Below are positions 54,156 through 61,809 of a stretch of DNA of 63,676 nucleotides, one piece after another. Position numbers and translations under genes: made by a program. The DNA comes from Bacteroidales bacterium Bact_09. Its GTDB lineage: Bacteria > Bacteroidota > Bacteroidia > Bacteroidales > UBA932. The stretch covers positions 1-63,676 of the forward strand of contig LUZA01000002.1 in the NCBI GenBank assembly GCA_001603455.1. The letters are read 5' to 3'. Below the pieces are notes generated by a model, which saw only the letters and a program-made list of their open reading frames with translations, made no database searches and was not told where the DNA came from. How positions within the stretch are numbered: position 1 is the first letter of the stretch; every line of letters begins with the position of its first letter.

Positions 54156-54413
54156 TTATTTTGTGCGGTACTTTTGAATATAATCGGCCATAGTGGCAAC
54201 AGATTTGAAGATTTCTTTGCTTTTGCCAGGATCCTCCAGCTTGATGCCATACTGTTTTTCCATAAGTACTATCAGTTCCAGTGCATCTATCGAGTCCAGT
54301 CCCAGTCCTTCAACAAAAAGGGGTGCATTGGTATCTATATCATCGGGGGTAATATCTTCCAGGTTCAACGCGTTGATGATCTGTTTTTTCAGGTCTAAAA
54401 TCAATGTTTCCAT
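54156..54413 (-). CDS. Acyl carrier protein (second of two)
   Basis: An 85-residue acidic helical protein with the phosphopantetheine attachment site at Ser41 in GLGLDSIDALELI. It carries the growing chain for the adjacent ketosynthases. It differs from the other carrier protein of the operon (57909), so the two may be used for starter and extension or by different synthases. Spacing to both neighbours is 6-8 bases. Confidence 0.93.
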   Translation of the reverse strand: METLILDLKKQIINALNLEDITPDDIDTNAPLFVEGLGLDSIDALELIVLMEKQYGIKLEDPGKSKEIFKSVATMADYIQKYRTK

Positions 54414-54419
54414 GTTTGA

Positions 54420-55034
54420 TCAAAAATAAAGTTTATTAATGTTTTCCGTATTGAAATCCAATCCGTTGTCACCGTCTTTTTCCACCATCATTACCAATAC
54501 GTCGCAATGATCGTCCAGGTATTCAGCCCAGCCGCACAGAACGCGTTGAATATCAGTATAAGAAAAAGCCCATTGTGCAAATATCTGCATTTTTTCGGCA
54601 TCAAAAGACTCCAAAATGAAAAAAGATGTTTCTCCCAGAAATTTATTCCTGATAGCAATTTCTCCCGTAACTATGTTGGGCAGTGTATAAACGAACACAG
54701 CGGGACTGGGAAAATAATTGTCCTTCTCTATGGTCTTCTGGAAACGTTTGTCATTATCCAGGGAAGAGGTGCTGTTGGCAAATACCAGCGAAGTGGAACC
54801 GTCGGGCGTTTCCCTGTCGTATCCGAGATCACAGAGAACCATTTCCGATGCCAGAAAACCGGATTTGGAAAGGTTATCCATTTTATGGAATTTCGGATAA
54901 GACATCTGCAGGGAGCGGTAGATCTCAGTAAGGCGGACCGGGCCTGATTCCCCGGAGAAAAGTATTTGCGGGCATTTCCCGTTGAGGATTACAGCGGTGT
55001 CTGTAATGCGGCAGTACGAGGCGATCTTTTTCAT
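54420..55034 (-). CDS. Half-length ketosynthase-like protein without catalytic residues
   Basis: A 204-residue protein matching only the N-terminal half of a ketosynthase. Around residues 110-140 it has TLPNIVTGEIAIRNKFLGETSFF, the segment that in ketosynthases leads to the active-site Cys; here the following residues are ILESFDAE with no Cys. No His motifs remain. The start at 55034 overlaps the upstream ketosynthase by ATGA; a longer open frame to 55130 is rejected for that reason. It may act as a structural partner of the ketosynthase encoded just upstream. Confidence 0.75.
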   Translation of the reverse strand: MKKIASYCRITDTAVILNGKCPQILFSGESGPVRLTEIYRSLQMSYPKFHKMDNLSKSGFLASEMVLCDLGYDRETPDGSTSLVFANSTSSLDNDKRFQKTIEKDNYFPSPAVFVYTLPNIVTGEIAIRNKFLGETSFFILESFDAEKMQIFAQWAFSYTDIQRVLCGWAEYLDDHCDVLVMMVEKDGDNGLDFNTENINKLYF

Positions 55035-56155
55035 AATTGTTTTCCAAACAGCAATGCGGCATTTCCGCCGCCAAAGCCCGATAAAGTCTTGATAATATAT
55101 CTTTCGTCTGTTTTTTCTGTCTTTTGGCATACGTTCAGGTTTCCTTCCACACCCGGCTCTTCATATCCTAAAGAGGGTAGAATTATTCCCTCTTCCAGAG
55201 CATGTTTGGCAATGATGCTTTCCAGCACACCGGCAGCTCCCAGGGTATGTCCAAAATGAGCTTTCAGGCTGAATACCGGAGTCTGTTCCAAACCTGACCG
55301 TGAAAAAGCTATGGCTTCCATCTGGTCGTTGTAGATGGTGGCCGTTCCGTGAGCACTGATAAAGGCGATTTCTTTCGGAACCAGATCCTGCATTACACTG
55401 GTTATCGCCCGGTACAATCCTTCTCCGGTGCGCGAGGGTCCCGATATATGGTTGGCATCGTTGCGTATGCTCCCTCTCATAAGGTATATCCCGCTCCCGT
55501 TGTTTTTCCCGTAAACTATGGTGGCCGCGGCTTCCCCCAGGTTTAGTCCTGCCCTGCGGGCATCAAAGGGACGGCATCGCCCGGCATCCAGCGATTTAAA
55601 CGACTGAAAGCCAGAAACAATAAAATCCGAAATCATGTCTACTCCTGTTACCACGACATGGTCGTAAAGACCGTATTCCAGCATCTTTTGGGCTGCTATC
55701 TGGGCACATGCTCCCGAAATGCAGGCATTGGAAACAGTCAGGGGAGCACCGGGGTTCTTGAAAAAACCGGACAGCAATCCGGACGTATGCCATAAATGGA
55801 TGCGGTCTTTTCCAAAGCCATGACTGGGATCTGCCAGCAGATGAATATTGCCTTTGGTGGTTGACAGAACAAAACCCGTTCGGGGCGAGGAGGCATCGAT
55901 CCCGGCTTCTTCCACGGCAAGGGATGCTGAAAGCAGCATAGTCTTTTCCACCATGGTGTATTCTCCATGGGGATGGCAAACCTTTTGAAAGTCTCTGTCC
56001 AGCTTATTCATGTCAAGACATGAAACAGAAATTGGTGCACCGGCGGGATCTTTCCACGGGACAATACCGCTTTCACCCCTGCACACCGCCCTGTAATTCT
56101 CGCCGGAGGTGTGTCCCAGGGGGGAAATGATATTGTCTGCCAGCCATTTTATCAT
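55031..56155 (-). CDS. Beta-ketoacyl-ACP synthase of the pigment pathway
   Basis: A 374-residue ketosynthase with Cys145 (SNACISGACA), His269 (SAHGTATIYND) and His303 (KAHFGHTLGAAG) all present, so it should be active. It is shorter at the N-terminus than FabF. The ATG at 56155 is preferred over one at 56179 because it forms an ATGA overlap with the thioesterase gene. It is coupled to the half-ketosynthase downstream, hinting at a heteromeric pair, and may act as the ApeR-like synthase for early elongation. Confidence 0.9.
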   Translation of the reverse strand: MIKWLADNIISPLGHTSGENYRAVCRGESGIVPWKDPAGAPISVSCLDMNKLDRDFQKVCHPHGEYTMVEKTMLLSASLAVEEAGIDASSPRTGFVLSTTKGNIHLLADPSHGFGKDRIHLWHTSGLLSGFFKNPGAPLTVSNACISGACAQIAAQKMLEYGLYDHVVVTGVDMISDFIVSGFQSFKSLDAGRCRPFDARRAGLNLGEAAATIVYGKNNGSGIYLMRGSIRNDANHISGPSRTGEGLYRAITSVMQDLVPKEIAFISAHGTATIYNDQMEAIAFSRSGLEQTPVFSLKAHFGHTLGAAGVLESIIAKHALEEGIILPSLGYEEPGVEGNLNVCQKTEKTDERYIIKTLSGFGGGNAALLFGKQL

Positions 56156-56598
56156 AACACGTTGTTTTTTCTTTTCCATTCAGTATAAAACTCCGGATTG
56201 TACAACACCAGCCTGTACCGGCTGTCTAGAAAAACCTGTGTTGTATTTCCTGTAGCTACCAGCATGTTGTCCTTTTCTCTGTATATCTTGTAGTTAAAAA
56301 TGACCTTGGCTGCTTGCACGGGAACGTATTCGATCTCTATCCTGGCTGTATCACCGTGCACAAGCGGGTGTTTGAACTCAAAATGCATGTCTACCAGCGG
56401 GGCATAGAACCCGTTGTCAAAATAGGTCTGGTAAGTCAATCCGTATTTTTTTCCGAAAGCTTCCCTGGCATCTTCAAAATACAGCACATACGAACCGTGC
56501 CAGACTATGCTCATGGAATCCACCTCACTAAAGCGGACCAGAATCTGTTTGCTCTCTTTCAATACATCATGCTTTATCATAAGGCTGGCTTTCGACAT
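56152..56598 (-). CDS. 4HBT-type acyl thioesterase (ApeK-like)
   Basis: A 148-residue hot-dog thioesterase of the 4-hydroxybenzoyl-CoA/YbgC type, with the catalytic Asp in EVDSMSIVWHGSYVLYFEDA. It may release the finished aryl-polyene acid from its carrier or clear stalled intermediates, as ApeK is thought to do. It overlaps the dehydratase gene upstream by 32 bases and the ketosynthase downstream by 4, so it is deep within the operon. Confidence 0.87.
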   Translation of the reverse strand: MSKASLMIKHDVLKESKQILVRFSEVDSMSIVWHGSYVLYFEDAREAFGKKYGLTYQTYFDNGFYAPLVDMHFEFKHPLVHGDTARIEIEYVPVQAAKVIFNYKIYREKDNMLVATGNTTQVFLDSRYRLVLYNPEFYTEWKRKNNVL

Positions 56599-57010
56599 TT
56601 GTTAAAAACAATTTCATATAACCTGTTGCCGCTGTTTTGCCGTTGCAGCGGATTTCGGCACTTAGCAGGATGGCGTTAAATACTTCGTGTTCTATAAGAA
56701 TGGAAGTTTCTAAAAAATTTCCCGCCATGGGGAGGAAGAATACGTGAAAATCCCTCACAGCTCCAATTATTCCCAGTTTTACAGTCATTTGGTTCATCAG
56801 GCTTTTGTATCCCAACCGGGCGGCACACGTCTGTGCCATATTTTCCATCATACCTGCTTCACCAAAGAACCCATTCCGGCAGAAAATATTGTCCTCCTTG
56901 ATCAGTGTTCGGGTAGCGGTGTAATACCCATTGCATTCAATCAGTTCATCTACCATTACAAACGGATGCCGGTGGGGAAGAAGTTCCAGAATATCAATTT
57001 TTTTAATCAT
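56567..57010 (-). CDS. Hot-dog dehydratase (ApeP-like)
   Basis: A 147-residue FabZ/ApeP-like hot-dog protein: LLPHRHPFVMVDELIECNG near the start and EAGMMENMAQTCAARLGY with the helix Glu. The standard FabZ HFPGxP active His is replaced by RNGFFGE, as seen in ApeP-type partners, so activity may depend on pairing with the ApeI-like protein at 50715. It overlaps the thioesterase gene by 32 bases and the upstream acyltransferase gene by 4. Confidence 0.82.
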   Translation of the reverse strand: MIKKIDILELLPHRHPFVMVDELIECNGYYTATRTLIKEDNIFCRNGFFGEAGMMENMAQTCAARLGYKSLMNQMTVKLGIIGAVRDFHVFFLPMAGNFLETSILIEHEVFNAILLSAEIRCNGKTAATGYMKLFLTNVESQPYDKA

Positions 57011-57909
57011 AAGGTTTGATTGTCCCAGAATTTATAAAAATTGAACCATTGATGCGGATATTCCTCCAGAACTTCTTCCAATTGTCTGACGTATGTGCGA
57101 CATAGCGCTTCGGCAATGCTTCGTGAATTTTTGTATTGTGAACGGTTCACTTCCACAGGTCTGCATATGGTATGGTATTGCATGCCGGGTTCACGCATGA
57201 CGTAAAGCGAAATCATGGGAACTTCAAGCTGGGCGGCCAGCAGGAATGCCCCTATGGGAAATTGTGCCGGAGTGCCCAGAAAAGGCACGGTAAAGAATTT
57301 CCTGCTTCCGAACAGCCGGTCGCACGGCATGCTAACTATATCTCCATGCTCCAGTGCTGCCTTGATGGTAAAGAGGTGTGACATGTCCGGTGCTACAGTG
57401 ATCAGTTCAGCCATGTTCCCCGACAGCGCCCTGGCCCGGTTGGTCTGAATGAATGCCGATTCTCCTCCAAAAACTACTGCGTACAGTTTCTTGAGGTCCT
57501 GTTGCGTAAAATACCCGCAGATCTCGAAATTTCCCATATGAGATCCCGAGATCATAAAACCTACCCGGCTGTTCAACAAACGGGTAAAAGAATCCCAGTT
57601 AGTGATCCTGGAACGGAAAATATTTTTGTTGCGTGCAAAACAATAGAACTTATCCATCATCACTTGACCAAACAGGTAGTGGTTCCTGTATATATGACGG
57701 TTTATATGCCGGGTAACGCCTCTGTGCCTGAAATAATCCCTAATTCCCAGATAGCCCTTTCTGTTGAATAACATATAAAAGGGTATGACAAATGCAAGAA
57801 TCGCATAACCTACCCTGATGTCAACAAAACGGAATAAAAAAAATATGGCCTTTTGTCCAAAATTTCCTCCGCCTGTAGTCCCCTTCCATGCCGGCTTTAC
57901 CTCTGACAT
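57007..57909 (-). CDS. LpxL/HtrB-like lysophospholipid acyltransferase
   Basis: A 300-residue membrane-associated acyltransferase of the LpxL family, with HX4E in SGSHMGNFEICGYF and an N-terminal hydrophobic segment (VGYAILAFVIPFYMLF). It would transfer an acyl chain, perhaps the polyene acid, to a lipid. ATG at 57909 overlaps the carrier-protein stop as TGATG; the TTG at 57912 is less likely. The gene lies amid the polyketide genes, whereas lipid A LpxL genes are normally elsewhere, so pigment lipidation is the better reading. Confidence 0.85.
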   Translation of the reverse strand: MSEVKPAWKGTTGGGNFGQKAIFFLFRFVDIRVGYAILAFVIPFYMLFNRKGYLGIRDYFRHRGVTRHINRHIYRNHYLFGQVMMDKFYCFARNKNIFRSRITNWDSFTRLLNSRVGFMISGSHMGNFEICGYFTQQDLKKLYAVVFGGESAFIQTNRARALSGNMAELITVAPDMSHLFTIKAALEHGDIVSMPCDRLFGSRKFFTVPFLGTPAQFPIGAFLLAAQLEVPMISLYVMREPGMQYHTICRPVEVNRSQYKNSRSIAEALCRTYVRQLEEVLEEYPHQWFNFYKFWDNQTL

Positions 57910-58157
57910 CAACTTGCTTTAAGTTTTCCTTCAATATAATCGTAAAATTGCGATAATGTCTTCACTTTTGACATTTCTTCGGGTTTGATCTTAAATCCAA
58001 AGTTCTGTTCCACCACCACTACAATGTCAACAAAATCAAGGCTATCTATTCCCAGGTTTTCTTTTAAAAAAGCTTCTTCTTTAAGTGCCTGGGGATCTAC
58101 TTCAATGTCTTCTATCAAAAATTTGTTGACTATCTCTATGATTTCCTTCCTGTTCAT
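57909..58157 (-). CDS. Acyl carrier protein (first of two)
   Basis: An 82-residue carrier protein with the phosphopantetheine site at Ser39 in NLGIDSLDFVDIVV. The low identity to the second carrier protein (54156) suggests distinct partners. It follows a ketosynthase gene by 19 bases and overlaps the acyltransferase start as TGATG. Confidence 0.94.
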   Translation of the reverse strand: MNRKEIIEIVNKFLIEDIEVDPQALKEEAFLKENLGIDSLDFVDIVVVVEQNFGFKIKPEEMSKVKTLSQFYDYIEGKLKAS

Positions 58158-58176
58158 GTTTTTTTTGTTGTACGTA

Positions 58177-59394
58177 CTATAATTTTTTTAGTATGAGTGC
58201 GCTGTTGGTACCTCCAAATCCAAACGAATTTGAAAGGCAAATATCAAGTTTTCTGTCTAAAGTTTTGGCAATTATATTCAAATTTTTTGAAATTTCATCG
58301 GGCTCTTCCAGGTTGATATTAGGCGCGATAAATGAATCCTGCATCATCAAAAGGGTATAGACGATCTCGCTGGCTCCAGACATCCAACATTCGTGTCCGG
58401 TCATTCCCTTGGTAGAGCTTACCGGCGTTTTTTCCCGGCCAAAGATCCTGTTGATAGCCATCGCCTCGTACGTGTCTCCAATAACTGTCGAGGTGGCATG
58501 TGCGTTAATATAATCTATATCCGAAGGTTGCATGCGTGCATCTTCCAGTGCCCGTATCATGGCCAGAGCAGAACCTTCGTCGCTGGGCTGGGAAATATGT
58601 ACCCCATTGGAAGAAAAACCGTAACCGGCAACTTCGGCGTAAATATGCACCCCTCGCTTTACGGCATGTTCGTATTCTTCCAAAATGATCGTGGCAGCTC
58701 CACCACTGGGGATCAAACCGTCCCGTCCTTTATCAAAGGGGCGCGAAGCTTTCTTTGGATCGTCTGTCCGTATGGAAAAGGCGCTCAACCCGTCAAAGCT
58801 TGCCATGCTCAGATAGCTCGTTTCCTGGGCTCCACCACAAACGATCATGTCCTGCAGTCCCAGCCGGATGAACATGGCCCCCAGTCCAATGGTATGGGAC
58901 CCGCTGGCGCAGGCTGCGCTTATGGTCATGTTGATACCACGCAGCCTGTAAATAGTGGACAAATTCATGGTTACTGTGGAATTCATGGACTGGAATATGG
59001 CCCCCGATCCAAGCAGGGTTGTGTCTTTCTTTTCCACACAAATCTCGTGGGATTCTATGACTGCCTTGCTGGATGAATCATTCCCGTAAAGAATACCTGT
59101 CTCGTTCTTTTCCAGATAATCCATGTCAACACCGGCATCTTTCAATGCTTCTTCCGTCGCCATGTAAGCGTATTCACCTTCTTCCGGAAGACATATCCGC
59201 TGTCTGCGGTTGAGTGCTCCTTTTAGATCAGGCTTTGGCACGATGCCTGTGAGCGGAGAGCGGTATCCGTATTCCGTTCTCCGGGGATCAATACCTATTC
59301 CGCATTTTCCGTTGTATAATCCGTCCCTTGCTTCTTCCTTATTGTTCCCTATGCACGAGTAAACTCCGATCCCTGTTATTACAACTCTCTTCAT
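58177..59394 (-). CDS. Beta-ketoacyl-ACP synthase (FabF-type) of the pigment pathway
   Basis: A 405-residue ketosynthase with Cys162 (SAACASGSHTIG), His299 (NAHATSTVIGD) and His334 (KGMTGHECWMSG), therefore complete. The Gly-Ala-Ala segment after the second His is altered (HECWMSGA), a feature often seen in aryl-polyene ketosynthases. It lies 9 bases after the ketoreductase gene and before the first carrier protein. It probably runs chain extension on the coumaroyl starter with the ketoreductase and dehydratases. Confidence 0.93.
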   Translation of the reverse strand: MKRVVITGIGVYSCIGNNKEEARDGLYNGKCGIGIDPRRTEYGYRSPLTGIVPKPDLKGALNRRQRICLPEEGEYAYMATEEALKDAGVDMDYLEKNETGILYGNDSSSKAVIESHEICVEKKDTTLLGSGAIFQSMNSTVTMNLSTIYRLRGINMTISAACASGSHTIGLGAMFIRLGLQDMIVCGGAQETSYLSMASFDGLSAFSIRTDDPKKASRPFDKGRDGLIPSGGAATIILEEYEHAVKRGVHIYAEVAGYGFSSNGVHISQPSDEGSALAMIRALEDARMQPSDIDYINAHATSTVIGDTYEAMAINRIFGREKTPVSSTKGMTGHECWMSGASEIVYTLLMMQDSFIAPNINLEEPDEISKNLNIIAKTLDRKLDICLSNSFGFGGTNSALILKKL

Positions 59395-59403
59395 AGTGTA
59401 ATC

Positions 59404-60132
59404 CTAAGTATGTAAGCCCCCGTTAACAGACAACACCTGTCCCGTTATGTACGAGGCACTGTCACTGGCAAAGAACGACACGGCAGCTGCCACTTCCCAG
59501 GGTTTTCCAAAGCGGCCGGCAGGGATCCTTCCCTTATGTTCTTCCTGATTGATATCACGGGTCATGTCGGTTTCTATAAACCCTGGAGCTACGCAATTGA
59601 CAGTCACTTTTCTGGGTGCGACTTCTATGGCAAGCGAACGCGTAGCGCCTATCAGGCCTGCCTTGGAAGCAGAATAATTTGTCTGTCCCGGCATTCCGGT
59701 AAGACCAGAGAGCGACGTGATATTGATGATCCTTCCGTTGCGTTTGGTAAGCATGTTCTTCAGGATCCTGCGGGTTACGTAGAAAAATCCGAACAAATTG
59801 GTCCCCAATACCTTATCCCATTGTTCGTCTTGCATAAAAATCATCAGATTATCTTCCCTTATGCCTGCGTTGTTTACCAGGACACTTATGTATTCTCCCG
59901 AATGTTCCGATTCCCAGAGATCCAAGGCTTTATCCACTTCTTCCTTGCAGGCAACGTTGAAAGGCAGCAACATGGCGTTTCCTCCTTCAGAGACAATCAT
60001 ATTCCTGGTCTCTTCAGCTGCCTGGCTATTCTTTGCGTAATTAATAATCACAGCATACCCGTCTCTTGCCAGGGCTATGCATACGGCATGTCCTATTCCC
60101 CGGGATCCCCCGGTTACCAGTGCGAATTTCAT
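59404..60132 (-). CDS. 3-oxoacyl-ACP reductase (FabG-type, ApeQ-like)
   Basis: A 242-residue SDR ketoreductase with VTGGSRGIGHAV (cofactor), VNNAGIREDN, and catalytic YSASKAG, then APGFIETDMT as in FabG. It reduces the beta-keto group after each condensation of the polyene chain. The ATG at 60132 is chosen because the longer open frame would run into the ammonia-lyase gene, whose stop is 4 bases upstream. It is the second gene of the operon. Confidence 0.93.
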   Translation of the reverse strand: MKFALVTGGSRGIGHAVCIALARDGYAVIINYAKNSQAAEETRNMIVSEGGNAMLLPFNVACKEEVDKALDLWESEHSGEYISVLVNNAGIREDNLMIFMQDEQWDKVLGTNLFGFFYVTRRILKNMLTKRNGRIINITSLSGLTGMPGQTNYSASKAGLIGATRSLAIEVAPRKVTVNCVAPGFIETDMTRDINQEEHKGRIPAGRFGKPWEVAAAVSFFASDSASYITGQVLSVNGGLHT

Positions 60133-60136
60133 AATA

Positions 60137-61666
60137 TTATGGTTTATTATGGGTAATGTAGTCAATAGTCTTGCCTATATAAGGGGACAGAACCACGTCT
60201 TCCCTGATTGCAGGAAAAAATGAACGTATCTTGTCATAAACAGAGGCCGTTGAGGGAGCCAGACGGTCCCTTATTTCCAGGTACGATACGGCCTGCATCA
60301 AGGCCATCAAATGGATGGCAGTTACTTGGAACGCATTTTCAATGACCTTTGCCGTGATCAGTGCCGAGTTGGTTCCCATGCTCACCACATCCTGGTTATC
60401 ATTGTTATTGGGGATGGAATGGATGCAATTGGGCATGCAGAGTGTCTGGCATTCCGCCGTGGTGGAAGTAGCCGTAAACTGGGCGGCCTGCATTCCGTAA
60501 TTCAGTCCCGGAACGCCCAGGTTGACGAAAGCAGGTAATATTTGGTTCACCTTATCGTGGCAAATATAATTCAGTTGCCTTTCCATGAGCATGGTCAGTT
60601 TGGTTACCGCGATTTTCATCTTGTCCATTTCCAGGGAAACGTAGTCCCCGTGGAAGTTTCCGCCGTGATATACATTTTTAGTCTCAGGATCCACGACCGG
60701 GTTGTCACACGATGAATTTAATTCATCCAAAAGCACTTTCATGGACTGCTCTAGGGTGTCGGATACAGGCCCCAGTATTTGCGGCACGCAGCGCAGTGAG
60801 TAAAATGGCTGTACCTTATCCCGGAATACTTTGTCGCCGTTAACCTCTTTGTTATATAAGTATGACTGCCTTCTTTTCAGACATTGGCTCCCGGACAGTA
60901 TTCCGGACATTTTTTCGGCAATGAGGATCTGCCCTTTGTGGCGTTTTTTCCGGTTTAATTCAGGGGCCAAAAAATCATCGTAGGACCCTGCAATTTCATT
61001 GACCAATGCCGAGGCGGTTATCGCCCATGCAAGTAAATTTTCGGTATAAAGCTGATTGATGAGCCCGATGCCCGTCATGACCGAGGTGCCATTTGTAATG
61101 GCCAGTCCTTCCCTTATATAGATACGCAGAGGCTTTAGCCCATTTTCATTCAGCACATCAGCGGCATCCCTGATCTGACCTTTATAACGTACTTTCCCTT
61201 CCCCAATCAGCGCCAGGGCCATGTGTGCCAGCTGCACCAGATCCCCGCTGGCACCTACACTGCCGTGTTGCGGGATCAATGGAAAGATCCCGCGGTTGAT
61301 ACATTCCAGAATTAACTCCGGCAGAGAAGGATGGATACCTGAACAACCCTGCACAAAAGTTGCCAGGCGTACAATCATGGCCGCCTTGACCTGAATATCG
61401 TCAAGGATTTCTCCCGTACCGGAAGCGTGAGAACGTATGAGGTTAAGCTGCAGTTGGAGCAAGTCCTTGTCTTCAATCTTGAATTGAGACATAGGGCCGA
61501 ACCCTGTATTGATGCCATAGATAACTTTTTCCTTAGAAAATTCTTTCAGAAAATCAAAAGAGTGGGCGATCCTGTCTGCAGCTTCCTTTCCCAGTGTGAT
61601 CTTTTCTTCTCCGAAAAGAAGATCCTTTATGTTTTTCAGGGATAATTCCTTGTTGTAAAAAATCAT
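60137..61666 (-). CDS. tal: Aromatic amino acid (tyrosine) ammonia-lyase
   Basis: A 509-residue MIO-type ammonia-lyase. The MIO prosthetic group would form from Ala139-Ser140-Gly141 in GSVGASGDLVQL; catalytic Tyr50 lies in VIYGINTGFG and the substrate-selectivity His80 in LIRSHASGTG. The sequence is strikingly like the tyrosine ammonia-lyase of the Flavobacterium flexirubin cluster (for example YHGGNFHGDY and SIPNNNDNQD), rather than histidine ammonia-lyase HutH, and there are no other hut genes. It would make 4-coumarate, the starter for the 4-hydroxyphenyl polyene. First gene of the roughly 22-kb operon. Confidence 0.9.
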   Translation of the reverse strand: MIFYNKELSLKNIKDLLFGEEKITLGKEAADRIAHSFDFLKEFSKEKVIYGINTGFGPMSQFKIEDKDLLQLQLNLIRSHASGTGEILDDIQVKAAMIVRLATFVQGCSGIHPSLPELILECINRGIFPLIPQHGSVGASGDLVQLAHMALALIGEGKVRYKGQIRDAADVLNENGLKPLRIYIREGLAITNGTSVMTGIGLINQLYTENLLAWAITASALVNEIAGSYDDFLAPELNRKKRHKGQILIAEKMSGILSGSQCLKRRQSYLYNKEVNGDKVFRDKVQPFYSLRCVPQILGPVSDTLEQSMKVLLDELNSSCDNPVVDPETKNVYHGGNFHGDYVSLEMDKMKIAVTKLTMLMERQLNYICHDKVNQILPAFVNLGVPGLNYGMQAAQFTATSTTAECQTLCMPNCIHSIPNNNDNQDVVSMGTNSALITAKVIENAFQVTAIHLMALMQAVSYLEIRDRLAPSTASVYDKIRSFFPAIREDVVLSPYIGKTIDYITHNKP

Positions 61667-61692
61667 AAGTTTGTATGTGGTATATAAAGCGA

Positions 61693-61700
61693 CAAAGATA
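61693..61700 (-). promoter_or_regulatory. Candidate -7 box of the aryl-polyene operon
   Basis: Read on the - strand this is TATCTTTG, a full match to TAnnTTTG, 26 bases upstream of the ammonia-lyase start. No strong TTTG lies 19-21 bases further up. As gaps in the operon are tiny, this may drive most of 61666-39491. The rest of 61667-61809 shows nothing else recognisable. Confidence 0.45.
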
Positions 61701-61809
61701 CATTTTTTTACAATACGCGAATGTTCCCTATGGGCTTAATATTCACAAAAGAACTCCCCGCAGGCAGCAATGGACGGAGGTTCCCGGAAAGAATCCTGCA
61801 CTACTGATC

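Noticed and set aside
52948-60132. Primary fatty acid synthesis (fab) cluster
   Set aside because: Duplicated ketosynthases, Cys-less partners, ammonia-lyase, LolA and MMPL, and no fabD, fabH or enoyl reductase, indicate a polyene pigment pathway instead.
60137-61666. Histidine ammonia-lyase HutH of histidine degradation
   Set aside because: No hutU, hutI or formiminotransferase genes; internal blocks match the flexirubin-type tyrosine ammonia-lyase and the gene heads a polyketide operon.
39491-61666. True flexirubin (dialkylresorcinol-ester) cluster
   Set aside because: No DarA or DarB-like (resorcinol-forming) protein was found among the ORFs in the window; kept only as flexirubin-like.
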